Shown here one piece after another: positions 17,801 to 25,713 of a DNA stretch of 64,000 nt. Origin of the DNA: Halomicrobium katesii DSM 19301 (lineage in GTDB: Archaea; Halobacteriota; Halobacteria; Halobacteriales; Haloarculaceae). The first letter of the stretch is position 1, and each line of letters begins with the position of its first letter. The stretch spans positions 2,051,699-2,115,698 of the forward strand of contig NZ_KB905378.1 in the NCBI RefSeq assembly GCF_000379085.1, in the 5' to 3' direction. The position numbers and the translations under genes are program-made. The notes under the pieces were generated by a model, which was given only the letters and a program-made list of their open reading frames with translations, was not told the DNA's origin and did no database searches.

Positions 17801-19391
17801 GCGGCCGGTTGAACTGAGAGAGCACCGACAGCGGCGTGTCGTCGCCCATCGAGCCGACGGGGTCTTTCCCCTTCTCGGCCATCGGCTGGATGAGGTGGTC
17901 GACCTCGTCGTAGGTGTAGCCGTACATCGCCTGATGGCTCCGGAGTCCGTCCACGTCGCCGATCGGCGCGTCGGACTCGCGGCCGGCGATGTCGTCGATA
18001 TCGACCTGTTCCCGTTCGACCCACTCGCCGTACTTCTCGTCGCTGATGTCCTCGAACACCTCTTCGTCGGGGATGACGCGACCCTCCTCGGGATCGGCGA
18101 GGAAGCACTGTCCCGGCTGGAGACGGCCGCGTTCGTCGATCTCGTCGGCGGTGTGATCGAGCGCGCCGGCTTCGGAGGACATCACCAGCGTGTTGTCCTG
18201 CAGGATGTCGTACCGGCAGGGGCGCAGGCCGTTGCGGTCGAGCACTGCGCCGACGCGGTCGCCGTCGGTGGCGGCGACGAGCGCCGGACCGTCCCACGGT
18301 TCGACGAGCGAGGCGTGGTAGTCGTAGAAGTCCCGCCGGTCGCCCTGCACGTCGTTCATCTCGCCCCGCCAGGCCTCCGGAATGAGCATCCGGAGCGCGT
18401 GGGGCAGGTCTCGACCGTCCTGCAAGAGGAGTTCGAGCGCGTTGTCGACGCTCGCGGTGTCGGACTGGTCGGGATCGTCGATGATCGGCTTGAGCTTCTC
18501 GATGTCCGACTGCGCGCTCTGCTCGCCGTCGTCGAACGCGTCGCTCTCGATGTCGGTCTCGCGGGCGCGCATCCAGTTGATGTTGCCCTGGATCGTGTTG
18601 AACTCGCCGTTGTGGATGATGTTCCGATACGGGTGAGCGAGGTGCCACGCGCCGAGCGTGTTCGTCGAGAAGCGGGCGTGGACCAGTGCGAACGTCGATT
18701 CGAACCGCTCGTCGCTCAGATCGGGGTAGTAGCCCGACAGCTGTTCCGCCTTCAACAGCCCCTTGTAGACGATCGTCTCGTGGTCCAGCGAGCAGACGTA
18801 GAACCGTTCGTGGCCCGCCGGCTCCGCCGTCTCGATTTCGTTCTCCAGCACGCGGCGACCAACGTAGAGCTGTCGCGAGAAGGCGTCGCCGGTCGCGCCG
18901 GTGGCCGACGTGACGACGACCTGTGTCACGTCCGGCTCCGATTCGAGTGCCGTCGCGCCGAGGTCCTCGTTGTCCGTCGGCACCGAGCGCCAGGCCAGCA
19001 CGTCGAGCCCTTCTTCGGCCAGCGTCGATTCGACGAGATCTTTCAGCGCCGCGGCCTCGTCGTCGTCCTGTGGGAGAAAGAGCGTCCCGACGGCGTACGC
19101 GCCGGGGTCGGGGAGATCGGCGTCGAGTTCGTCCGCGAAGAACTCGTGGGGGATCTGCAGCATGATACCTGCGCCGTCGCCGGTGTCCTTCTCGGCACCG
19201 GTGGTCCCGCGGTGTTCGAGGTTCGCCAGTAGTTCGAGTCCGTCCTGTACCACCCAGTCGTGTGACCCGCCGTCGAGATCCATGACGACCCCGACACCGC
19301 AGTTCGACCGAGCATCGGTCGGGTCCGCGAGCCCTGCGGCGCTCCCGGACCGGTCACTCTGCTGTCGCTCAACCATGTGTAATCCGAGCAT
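14808..19391 (-). CDS. gltB: Glutamate synthase, large (probably ferredoxin-dependent) subunit
   Basis: 1527 residues. Converts 2-oxoglutarate and glutamine to two glutamates. N-terminal glutamine amidotransferase class II domain begins at Cys31 (ARSNCGVGVV), which must be exposed by removal of about 30 residues or internal start processing. Then come the central domain, the FMN-binding synthase domain with SGHSGGTGASP, the 3Fe-4S cysteines in CVMARQCHENTCPVG (about 1128-1145), and the C-terminal GXGXG helix domain. No small NADPH subunit (gltD) adjoins, so ferredoxin is the likely donor. ATG 19376 is an alternative start. gdhA lies 242 bases upstream on the same strand, making a local ammonium-assimilation pair. 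Confidence 0.95.
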   Translation of the reverse strand: MLGLHMVERQQSDRSGSAAGLADPTDARSNCGVGVVMDLDGGSHDWVVQDGLELLANLEHRGTTGAEKDTGDGAGIMLQIPHEFFADELDADLPDPGAYAVGTLFLPQDDDEAAALKDLVESTLAEEGLDVLAWRSVPTDNEDLGATALESEPDVTQVVVTSATGATGDAFSRQLYVGRRVLENEIETAEPAGHERFYVCSLDHETIVYKGLLKAEQLSGYYPDLSDERFESTFALVHARFSTNTLGAWHLAHPYRNIIHNGEFNTIQGNINWMRARETDIESDAFDDGEQSAQSDIEKLKPIIDDPDQSDTASVDNALELLLQDGRDLPHALRMLIPEAWRGEMNDVQGDRRDFYDYHASLVEPWDGPALVAATDGDRVGAVLDRNGLRPCRYDILQDNTLVMSSEAGALDHTADEIDERGRLQPGQCFLADPEEGRVIPDEEVFEDISDEKYGEWVEREQVDIDDIAGRESDAPIGDVDGLRSHQAMYGYTYDEVDHLIQPMAEKGKDPVGSMGDDTPLSVLSQFNRPLFTYFKQLFAQVTNPPLDYIREELVTSLESRLGYQRNLLAETQEHARQLVLDSPILSDEETAAIKELDENGMSSAVLDITYERGTDLREAIEDVRDEATAAATDADVLVLSDRAAGEDRVPIPSLLAVGGIHHHLVRNGLRNHVGLVVESGDPRAVHHFATLIGYGAGAVNPYLAYQTIDDLVAGPDGADLEAAIGAYITAVEDGLLKTMAKMGISTVESYQGAQIFEAVGLGSDFVAEYFEGTTCRTEGIGIDEIEADLRQRHDVAWSEAEPDMPRQGEYEFRSDGIHHQWNPDTVGKLQQAVRMGDYETYKEFAAEINDQQQTLQTLRGLLEFDDDARESIPVEDVEPVSEIVQRFETAAMSLGSLSPEMHENNAIAMNRIGANANTGEGGEPPERFGTEKECTTKQVASGRFGVTSDYLASAEEIQIKMAQGSKPGEGGHLPGKKVNEMIAHVRYATPGVGLISPPPLHDIYSIEDLKQLIHDLKAANPDADINVKLVAEDGIGTIAAGVAKANADVVHISGHSGGTGASPKTSIKNAGLPWELGLAEANQMLSATELRDRIRVTSDGGMKTGRDVAVAALLGSEGYIFGTASMVTSGCVMARQCHENTCPVGVATQNEKLRDRFPGEPQHVVNYMTFIAQELREIMAELGFETIDEMVGRAELLRQRDDIENPKAKKLNLSGLVAEPEGDQRIKSREQDHDIDEQLDWELIEAARPALEDREPVAIETEIDNVHRAVGATLSNRISERYGTDGLADDTIRVDLNGTAGQSFGAFLQDGVTMALDGTANDYVGKGLSGGKVIVETPQTAAFDPAENIVVGNVALYGATQGEAYVNGMAGERFAVRNSGVKGVVEGVGDHGCEYMTGGAIVVLGETGKNFAAGMSGGVAYVYDPDGDFEQRANTGMVSLSRTLEGKDEQMLTRLVENHAAYTDSERAKTLLDDWDAALSDFVKVMPDAYAEVIDERDRDDVRNEPPASATPEAGAAEGGIATSDD

Positions 19392-19464
19392 AGTAGTTCC
19401 CCCACAAGAGGGTGTCCCTGATACAATAAGGGTACATCATACACATTCCAATGAGTATTATTAC

Positions 19465-19472
19465 CATATAAG
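19465..19472 (+). promoter_or_regulatory. TATA-like box facing right
   Basis: CATATAAG about 23-25 bases before ATG 19491. On the opposite strand a CTTATTGTA-like box near 19425 lies about 30 bases before the gltB start, so this gap may hold two divergent promoters. Confidence 0.45.
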
Positions 19473-19490
19473 GATTTGTGCGGATCGACC

Positions 19491-19694
19491 ATGAGGATCT
19501 CCGACATCGTCGGTACGACCGGCCGCTACACGGCAAAGAAGACGGTTCTGTGGTCTCTCCGCTCGTCGCTGGCGACGGTAGCGTCGCCGAAAAACGCGGC
19601 GACGGGCGTCTCGACGACGGTCCCAGCGCCGGCCTACGGCCAGGTGCCGGACTGCTCGGCGGCGGTCAGCACGCGCTCGATGGCGACGACGTAG
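19491..19694 (+). CDS. Possible 67-residue protein antisense to gdhA 3' end
   Basis: Frame beginning [21 protein letters not shown] and ending at TAG 19694; the last 61 bases overlap gdhA on the other strand. Support: a well-placed TATA-like box, strong G/C third-position bias before the overlap and a basic N-terminus. Against: low-complexity Ala/Thr/Ser composition at the end, no known family, and overlap with a real gene. Weak call. Confidence 0.3.
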   Translation: MRISDIVGTTGRYTAKKTVLWSLRSSLATVASPKNAATGVSTTVPAPAYGQVPDCSAAVSTRSMATT

Positions 19695-20887
19695 GCCGCG
19701 ATGCGCATGTTCGGGAGGTCGTGTTCCTCGTAGGCGTCGACGAGCGTGTCGAACTGCTCGACGATGATGTCTTCGAGCCGCTCGTTGACGGTCTCCTCGT
19801 CCCAGTAGAAGCGCTGGCGGTTCTGGACCCACTCGAAGTACGACACCGTGACGCCACCGGCGTTGGCGAGGATGTCGGGGACGATGAGCACGTCTTTCTG
19901 TTCGAGCACGTCGTCGCCGTCGGGCGTGATCGGGCCGTTGGCTGCCTCCGAGATCACGTCCGCCTGGACGCCCTCGGCGATCTCTGCGTCGATCGCGTTC
20001 TCCAGTGCGGCCGGGACCAGCAGATCCACGTCGAGCTGGAGGAGCTCCTCGTTCGCAATCTCCTCGTCGGCACCGTGGAAGCCGACGACGGAGCCGGTCT
20101 CACGCTTGTGGTCTTTCGCTGCGACGGCGTCGAAGCCGTCCTCGCTGTAGATCCCACCGCTGGAGTCCGAGGCGGCGACGACCGTCGCACCCATCTGCTC
20201 GACGAGCTTGGCGGTGATCCAGCCCGCGTTCCCGTAGCCCTGGATCGCGACGGTGGCGTCGGCGATGTCCTCGCCGAGGTAGTCGAAGGCCTCGCGGGCG
20301 GCGATGACCGTCGAGCGACCGGTCGCCTCGACGCGGCCCTCGCTGCCGCCGCTCGCGAGGTCCTTCCCGGTGATGACGCCGGGCTCGGTCGTGCGCTCGA
20401 TCGTCTCGTAGGTGTCTTTGATCCAGTTCATCTCGCGCTGGCCCGTGTTCACGTCAGGCGCTGGCACGTCCCGGTCCTCGCCGATCAGCGGCGTCAGCTC
20501 CTCCGCGAACGCGCGGGTGACGCGTTCGAGCTCGCTCTCGGAGTAGTCGCTGGGGTCGATGATGATACCTCCCTTACCGCCGCCGAGCGGGATGTCGACC
20601 GTCGCCGTCTTGTAGGCCATCCAGCCCGACAGTGCTTTCACTTCTTCGCGAGAGACGTTCGGGTGATAGCGGATTCCGCCCTTGTACGGGCCGCGGTCGC
20701 CGTTGAACTGCGAGCGGTACGCGCGGAACACTTCGATGGAGCTGTCGTCCATCTCGACGGCGAGGTTCGTCTCTAGAATGCGCTCCGGGTTCTTGAGGCG
20801 ATCGAGCATTCCCTCGTCGACGTCGAGGTACGCTGCCGCGTCGTCTACCTGCTCCTGGAAACTCTCGAACGGGTTTACGTCTGCCAT
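19634..20887 (-). CDS. gdhA: Glutamate dehydrogenase (Glu/Leu/Phe/Val family)
   Basis: 417 residues from ATG 20887 ([14 protein letters not shown]). Reversible oxidative deamination of glutamate. Catalytic Lys105 sits in PLGGGKGG, Asp145 in PAPDVNT, and the NAD(P) fold has IQGYGNAG. An upstream in-frame extension of 39 residues is hydrophobic and lies in AT-rich DNA, so it was rejected. A CTTTTAAG box sits about 30 bases before the start. Together with gltB, 242 bases downstream, it interconverts 2-oxoglutarate, ammonium and glutamate. Confidence 0.96.
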   Translation of the reverse strand: MADVNPFESFQEQVDDAAAYLDVDEGMLDRLKNPERILETNLAVEMDDSSIEVFRAYRSQFNGDRGPYKGGIRYHPNVSREEVKALSGWMAYKTATVDIPLGGGKGGIIIDPSDYSESELERVTRAFAEELTPLIGEDRDVPAPDVNTGQREMNWIKDTYETIERTTEPGVITGKDLASGGSEGRVEATGRSTVIAAREAFDYLGEDIADATVAIQGYGNAGWITAKLVEQMGATVVAASDSSGGIYSEDGFDAVAAKDHKRETGSVVGFHGADEEIANEELLQLDVDLLVPAALENAIDAEIAEGVQADVISEAANGPITPDGDDVLEQKDVLIVPDILANAGGVTVSYFEWVQNRQRFYWDEETVNERLEDIIVEQFDTLVDAYEEHDLPNMRIAAYVVAIERVLTAAEQSGTWP

Positions 20888-21545
20888 AACTGAATGTTTG
20901 TACACCAAGCTTAAAAGATAACGAAACGATACAGAGTGCATGACCATCCGATATAAAAATATGACGTAATATTCTCCCGATGAATATGTATTATTTGGTG
21001 GCAAATATATTCCTTGTATGCGACTATATTACGTATAAGGTAGTGACCGAACATTCTAACGGCAACAAAGTCCGCATTCTTCTCTCAGTCTGTCGTTTGT
21101 CACACGACAGTCTGACGCCCTTTTATGATGAACCATCCGCCACTCTCTCCCGGGGGCACCGGAGAATGTCACACGCTCCCTCGACCCCATCTTCGTTTCG
21201 TCACGGCCGTCGCTCGGGCACTCTCACGTGACAGACCGCGTCGACGACAGCGGTGGCTCTGCTTCTCTCAGGTGACTGCCTGTCCGGTACGTCGACAGAT
21301 GCGGGCTCTCGGAACGGTAGTGATTCAATGGAAACGCTGCTACGCCATGAAAGCGTGAAACAAGATATGGGGCGCAAGAGACCGATATCTGAACCGTGCC
21401 TTCGAGCACGTGGTAGTGACTGGTCCGTGTGCGAAGGAAGCTGAGTCATGGGCGCTACAGCTCGGATACCGCGCCGCGCGGCATCCGGGAAAGCCCGAAT
21501 AGGTACATCTCTGCTTCACGCACTGGCGTCCCGGGTGAACGAACC
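20888..21545. other. 658-bp intergenic region, AT-rich then IS-derived
   Basis: 20888-21120 is markedly AT-rich (runs such as ATATAAAAATATGACG) and contains the gdhA promoter and a short inverted repeat CTGTCG/CGACAG near 21095-21112. From about 21130 composition returns to normal, but no convincing gene is present; the stretch leads into a truncated IS110-type transposase and is probably the left non-coding part of that element. Confidence 0.5.
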
Positions 21546-21719
21546 ATGTACCTCGGAATCGACGTCCACAAGCGGTACGCACAGGTGGCAGTAATGGACG
21601 AGGCTGGAGAGATCGTCGAAGAGGTTCGCGTCGAGAACGCGAACCTCGATGACCTCGCCAAGCGGTACGCTGGTGCAGAAGCCGCGATCGAGGCGAAGTA
21701 TACGATCCACCGGGTGTGA
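21546..21719 (+). pseudogene. IS110-family transposase, N-terminal remnant
   Basis: 57 codons beginning MYLGIDVHKRYAQVAVMDE, the first strand of the RuvC-like DEDD domain of IS110 transposases (first Asp in GIDVHK). After AGAEAAIEAK the frame jumps to an unrelated YTIHRV and stops, where a full element would continue for about 250 more residues. Only the start of the gene remains, so it cannot be active. Confidence 0.85.
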
Positions 21720-21847
21720 GTGCGTAGACGAGGGACGGAGTCTCCCGGTGACGCACGGTCGGTCCGGTAACGACCGACAGGCCTCCGTCTGAAACCTACG
21801 AACGAAAGCTAACACATATATCCGACAACCGCGTGTTCCGACGGTGT

Positions 21848-22165
21848 ATGCGATTCTGTGACAAGTGTAGTTCGATGATGCACACGGAGGGCGACACGTG
21901 GGTGTGTCGCTCCTGTGAGAACGAGGAATCACGGGACTCGCACGCCGAAGCGGCGATGACGACCCAGGACGGACAGCGCGACGACGGGGCACCCGCCGTC
22001 GCCGACGCGACTCAGGACGCCACCGAGACGATGCACGAGTCCTGTCCGGCCGAAGGCTGTGACAGCGACCGTGCCGGCTACGAGATGCTGCCCAAGCCGG
22101 GCGGCTCCTACGAGGTTCGGCTGTTCACCTGCGTCGAGTGTGGCCACAAGTGGCGCGAGTCCTGA
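21848..22165 (+). CDS. TFS/TFIIS-like transcription factor paralogue without the acidic hairpin pair
   Basis: 105 residues from ATG 21848. The N-terminal zinc ribbon (MRFCDKCSSMM ... CRSCENE) and C-terminal ribbon (SCPAEGCDSD ... FTCVECGHKW) match archaeal transcription factor S, which binds RNA polymerase and stimulates transcript cleavage. Between the C-terminal cysteines the usual Asp-Glu pair at the hairpin tip (RSADEP-like) is absent: here the loop reads PKPGGSYEV. It may therefore bind polymerase without supporting cleavage, or act as an inhibitor. The linker is Asp/Ala/Thr-rich. An ATG 15 bases upstream would add MFRRC. Confidence 0.8.
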   Translation: MRFCDKCSSMMHTEGDTWVCRSCENEESRDSHAEAAMTTQDGQRDDGAPAVADATQDATETMHESCPAEGCDSDRAGYEMLPKPGGSYEVRLFTCVECGHKWRES

Positions 22166-22167
22166 CG

Positions 22168-22231
22168 GCGCGAATCCCGTCGAATCAGGGTTTGCCCGGC
22201 AGTACTTCGGGTTCTCCAGACCGATAGATGT
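22168..22231. repeat. 64-bp direct repeat, distal copy (duplicated 3' gene end)
   Basis: Matches 22323-22386 with a single difference (G for A). On the minus strand it spells the last 14 or so codons (GEPEVLPGKP then TGA) of the neighbouring gene, so it is a copy of that gene's 3' end lying 155 bases beyond it. Confidence 0.9.
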
Positions 22232-22322
22232 TCTGGCAACCACCTTTTTCCCGCTCGGGTTCGCACTTCGTGCGAACCGCTCTCGGCAAAAACGTGGGCG
22301 AAAAAATCGGGATTCGCACACA

Positions 22323-22386
22323 GCGCGAATCCCGTCGAATCAGGGTTTACCCGGCAGTACTTCGGGTTCTCCAGACCGATAGATGT
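22323..22386. repeat. 64-bp direct repeat, in-gene copy
   Basis: Covers the terminal codons and stop of the gene at 22340-23515. A short hairpin GGGATTCGC/GCGAATCCC (22311-22335) spans its left edge. Confidence 0.9.
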
Positions 22387-23515
22387 ACTCCACGGCCACG
22401 CCGGTCAGCGGCGAGTCGACGGCGGTCGCGTACTCCTTGGCCAGATCGAGGTACTGTTCGGTGATGTCGACGACGCGGCGGTAGGCGGTCTCGTCGTCGG
22501 GGGCCAGCAGGTACTCGGCGGTGACGGGGGTTAACTGTCCCTCGCAGCGGTCGTCGGCGTAGTCGTCCACGTCGTCGAGCCAGATCTGTGCGCCGACGAT
22601 CGCGAGCACGATGGCGCGGGCGAACTCGTCTTCGATGTCGAGACCGGCGAGTCGGTACAGGTCGAGCATGCCGTCGTACAACACGCCGACTCGGGCGTAC
22701 TGCGTCTTCATGTACGGAAGTTCTCGTTCGTCCTCCGAGAACAGTTCGGCGACGTCGTCGTCGGTGAACGCGGCGAACTTGTACTCGTCGCGAACGTTTG
22801 CGAGCGCCGTGTCGTCGCCGTCTTCGGCGGCGTCCATGAGGTCGCGAAAATGGGTGTCCCGATCCTGGTGGGCCTCGCTGTAGTCGACGGCCCACTGGTA
22901 GCGCCGGGCGACGATCGGCGGCAGCCCGTCGAGGATTTCGTCGAGGTGGTCCTGAAGCGCGCCCTGTGCGACCTCGGCGACGCGGCGCATCTCGTCGGGC
23001 TCGAAGTCGACGGCGAAGTCCTCGAACTCGGCGTCGTTGATCGCGTCGCGCATGTCGCCGTCGATCAGCGCCTCGATGGAGAGGCGGGTCATCTGCTCGG
23101 CCCGAACGACCATCTCTCGGGACGACAGTTCCTGAGTGGGGCCGGCCTGGAGCGCCGTCTCGTCGACGTCGGGAACGCCGCTTTCGATCTCGTCGGTCAC
23201 AGGGTCCTCGCCGGCCCGCTGGCGCGCGCGGCGGTAGACGTAGCCAAGCGTCAGCTGTGCGGGCAACACGAGCTTCGTGTCGTACTCGAAGCTGACGCTG
23301 TCGCGGTCGAACGCCTCCGCGAGGGCGTCCTCGACGAGCGCGAACACGTCGTCGATCATCCGCTCGGTCCGATCGTCGACCTCGCCTTTCAGCGACAGAC
23401 TCCCGTAGTCGAAGACGCCGGCGTCGGCGTAGTAGCCAAGCACCGCTCTGACTGCCGTCGGGAGCCGACCGCTGTCGGCGAGTCGCCCTGCACCTGTCTT
23501 GAGCATTGAGACCAC
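22340..23515 (-). CDS. Uncharacterised acidic protein with Asp-rich prenyl-synthase-like motif
   Basis: 391 residues, predicted mostly helical and soluble. No family recognised with certainty. Near residue 314 the sequence AQIWLDDVDDYADD resembles the second aspartate-rich (Mg-diphosphate-binding) motif of class I isoprenoid synthases (QxxDDxxDY), and an all-helical fold would suit that. However no first DDxxD motif is obvious. The neighbour on the other strand is a geranylgeranyl-reductase-family protein, 118 bases away and divergent, which makes an isoprenoid or lipid role attractive but unproved. The last codons are duplicated downstream. Start could also be ATG 23506 (MLKTGAGRLADSG). Confidence 0.7.
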   Translation of the reverse strand: MVSMLKTGAGRLADSGRLPTAVRAVLGYYADAGVFDYGSLSLKGEVDDRTERMIDDVFALVEDALAEAFDRDSVSFEYDTKLVLPAQLTLGYVYRRARQRAGEDPVTDEIESGVPDVDETALQAGPTQELSSREMVVRAEQMTRLSIEALIDGDMRDAINDAEFEDFAVDFEPDEMRRVAEVAQGALQDHLDEILDGLPPIVARRYQWAVDYSEAHQDRDTHFRDLMDAAEDGDDTALANVRDEYKFAAFTDDDVAELFSEDERELPYMKTQYARVGVLYDGMLDLYRLAGLDIEDEFARAIVLAIVGAQIWLDDVDDYADDRCEGQLTPVTAEYLLAPDDETAYRRVVDITEQYLDLAKEYATAVDSPLTGVAVEYIYRSGEPEVLPGKP

Positions 23516-23633
23516 CTGCGGACGACATCGCCCGCGCTATCGAAGTGCTGTGCTCGGCGGGGGCTTTACGCTTTCGAGAGACGCGGCGACGACGTTCAGC
23601 AAGACTCATTACCGACACGTCGTATCACAGGAT

Positions 23634-24866
23634 ATGAGTGAGCGTTTTGACGTGGTCGTCGCCGGTGCCGGGCCAGCAGGAGCCCAGTGTGCCCGGGACC
23701 TGGCTGCGCGGAACTACGACGTTCTCGTCCTCGAAACGGAGCCAGAAGACGGGTTCCCACGTCAAAGCAACAAGTCGACGGCAGGTACCTTCCCCTCGAT
23801 GATGGCGTCGTTTTCGATCCCCGACGACGTGGTCATGCAGTACACGGACAGCGTCGTCCTCGAATCGCCCAACGACTACTACATCCAGGACCAGGCCGGC
23901 GCGGTGCTGGAGTTCGCCGAGTTCAAGCAGTTCCTCGTCGCCGACAGCCGCGAGAAGGGCGCAGAGTATCGCTTCGACTCGCGGGTGACCGCCCCGATCA
24001 CCGAAGACGGCGAGATCGTCGGCGTCAGCTACAACGGCGATCGGGAGGTCTACGCCGAGATCGTCGTCGATGCGACGGGACCGGCCGCGCCGCTGGCGAA
24101 GAAACTCGACGTGTGTGACCTGAAGCGCGAGCACCAGGCCATCGGGATCGAGTACGAGTTCGAGAACGTCGACGTGAACCACCCCGAGTACGCCGACCTC
24201 CGGGACGCGATGATGCTCCGACTGGACCACGACCTCGCACCGGGTGGGTACTCGTGGATCTTCCACACGGGCGGGCGCTCGGCGAAGGTCGGGCTCTGCT
24301 ACATCCAAAACGACTCTCACAGCCAGCGGGCGAAGGAGGGAATGGGCATCGACGACTACCTGGACTACTGGCTCGACCGCGATCCCCGCTTCGACGACGC
24401 CGAGAAGCTCGAATCGAAACAACACCGCGGCTCGGCACACATCCAGCGGCCGTCCTCGATGAGTACGGACTCGTTCATGGCGATCGGCGACACCGTCCCG
24501 ACGATCGATCCGCTGTGGGGCGAGGGGATTCACAAGGGGATGAAGTCGGCTCGGATGGCCGCGATCACCGCCGACGCCTGCCTCACGCCCGAGACGCCCA
24601 ACACCGACGCCGAGACGATGGCGACCTACGACAAGCTCTGGCACAGCGAGGTCGCACCGCGGGCCCGCGAGCGGCTGTTGATGACGGAGCTGCTCTATCT
24701 CGTTCCCAACAGCCGCTACGACCAGCTGATGGCCGACCTGAAGGAAGTCGGTGCCGGGACGCTCGCACGCGTCAACGCCGGTGAGAAGCGCGCGATCAGC
24801 AAGCTGTTGCACCTCTCGGACCTGCCGACGCTCGTGAAGTACGCCCGTCGGCGACTGAGCGCCTGA
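23634..24866 (+). CDS. Geranylgeranyl-reductase-family FAD protein
   Basis: 410 residues from ATG 23634. N-terminal FAD loop FDVVVAGAGPAGAQCARDLA, and AIGDTVPTIDPLWGEGIHKG in the C-terminal half matches the conserved FAD-binding segment (GDAA..P..GEGI) of digeranylgeranylglycerophospholipid and geranylgeranyl reductases, which saturate isoprenoid chains of archaeal lipids or quinones. The C-terminal 60 residues are helical and basic. Haloarchaea have several paralogues, so the exact substrate is not fixed. An in-frame extension to 23499 overlaps the divergent neighbour and was rejected. Confidence 0.85.
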   Translation: MSERFDVVVAGAGPAGAQCARDLAARNYDVLVLETEPEDGFPRQSNKSTAGTFPSMMASFSIPDDVVMQYTDSVVLESPNDYYIQDQAGAVLEFAEFKQFLVADSREKGAEYRFDSRVTAPITEDGEIVGVSYNGDREVYAEIVVDATGPAAPLAKKLDVCDLKREHQAIGIEYEFENVDVNHPEYADLRDAMMLRLDHDLAPGGYSWIFHTGGRSAKVGLCYIQNDSHSQRAKEGMGIDDYLDYWLDRDPRFDDAEKLESKQHRGSAHIQRPSSMSTDSFMAIGDTVPTIDPLWGEGIHKGMKSARMAAITADACLTPETPNTDAETMATYDKLWHSEVAPRARERLLMTELLYLVPNSRYDQLMADLKEVGAGTLARVNAGEKRAISKLLHLSDLPTLVKYARRRLSA

Positions 24867-24917
24867 CTGTCGCGGTCGTTCAGCAGCTTTTTTGCCGGCC
24901 ACTCGGATGCACTACCA

Positions 24918-25661
24918 ATGAGTTCTGGGGCACCAGTCGTCGGTGTCGTCGGTGAGGTCGACGACGACCTCGCCGACGCAATCGAAGACGCAGGGGGCCA
25001 GGTGCGAACCGGCACAGCCGAGGCCGTCGTCGCAGACGCCCCCGACGTAGTGGTCGCTGTCGGCGAGCCCGCGACGCTCGCGGTCGCACGCCAGCACCCG
25101 TCGATACCGGTCGTGCCCGTCGACGCGGGTCGTGGGCTCCGCTCGGTTCCCGGAGCGGCCGCCGTCGAGGCGGCCGCCTCGATCGTCGCCGGAGAGTGGA
25201 CGACAGAATCCCACCCGCTCGTGGCCGTCGAGTTAGACGGCGAGCGAGTCGACTGCGCCCTGTTCGACGTGACCCTCGTCACGTCGGAGGCCGCCCGGAT
25301 CTCCGAGTTCGCCGTCACCGCACGGGCGACCCACGTCGGGAAGTTCCGGGCCGACGGCGTCGTCGTCGCCACGCCGGCCGGAACGCCCGGGTACGCACGG
25401 CAGGTCGGAACGCCGATCGTCGCCGCCGAGACCGGCGTCCTCGCAGTCGCTCCGATCGCACCCTTCGCGACCAACCCCGACCACTGGATCGTGGGCGACA
25501 AGCGGATCACTCTCACCGTCGAGCGGGACGAAGCCGACGTGACGCTGTTTGCCGACGATCGGTCCGTCGCTCCGGTCTCACCCGGAGAGACGGTAGCGCT
25601 GACGACGGATCGATCGGTCACGGTCGCCGTGCTCCCGGCGAGTCGGCCCAGGTTCCCGTAG
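24918..25661 (+). CDS. NAD-kinase-like protein lacking the GGDGT motif
   Basis: 247 residues. The C-terminal part has VVATPAGTPGYARQVGTPIV and the following VAPIAPFAT, the pattern of the NAD kinase substrate loop (TPTGSTAY...GGPIV...PI.P). The position where NAD kinases carry GGDGT, essential for ATP and metal, reads VAVGEPATLAVAR here. So the fold is that of the NAD/diacylglycerol kinase superfamily but phosphorylation of NAD is doubtful; NAD(H) sensing or another phosphoryl acceptor is possible. Starts 51 bases after the flavoprotein gene in the same direction, so co-transcription with a redox enzyme is likely. Confidence 0.72.
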   Translation: MSSGAPVVGVVGEVDDDLADAIEDAGGQVRTGTAEAVVADAPDVVVAVGEPATLAVARQHPSIPVVPVDAGRGLRSVPGAAAVEAAASIVAGEWTTESHPLVAVELDGERVDCALFDVTLVTSEAARISEFAVTARATHVGKFRADGVVVATPAGTPGYARQVGTPIVAAETGVLAVAPIAPFATNPDHWIVGDKRITLTVERDEADVTLFADDRSVAPVSPGETVALTTDRSVTVAVLPASRPRFP

Positions 25662-25713
25662 GCCGGACCGAGAATTGGAAAGACACTAATGGGCGTCGGA
25701 CGGATTTGCTTCT

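Noticed and set aside
15975-19232. 1085-codon open frame opposite gltB
   Set aside because: Antisense shadow of a GC-rich gene; no known motif, Val/Arg/Asp-rich low-complexity translation.
20888-21004. 39-residue extension of gdhA
   Set aside because: Lies in AT-rich promoter DNA including the TATA-like box; orthologues start near MADVNPF.
23499-23633. N-terminal extension of the geranylgeranyl-reductase-family gene
   Set aside because: It overlaps the divergent neighbour's start and lies before the clear FAD-loop start MSERFDVVVAGAGPAG.
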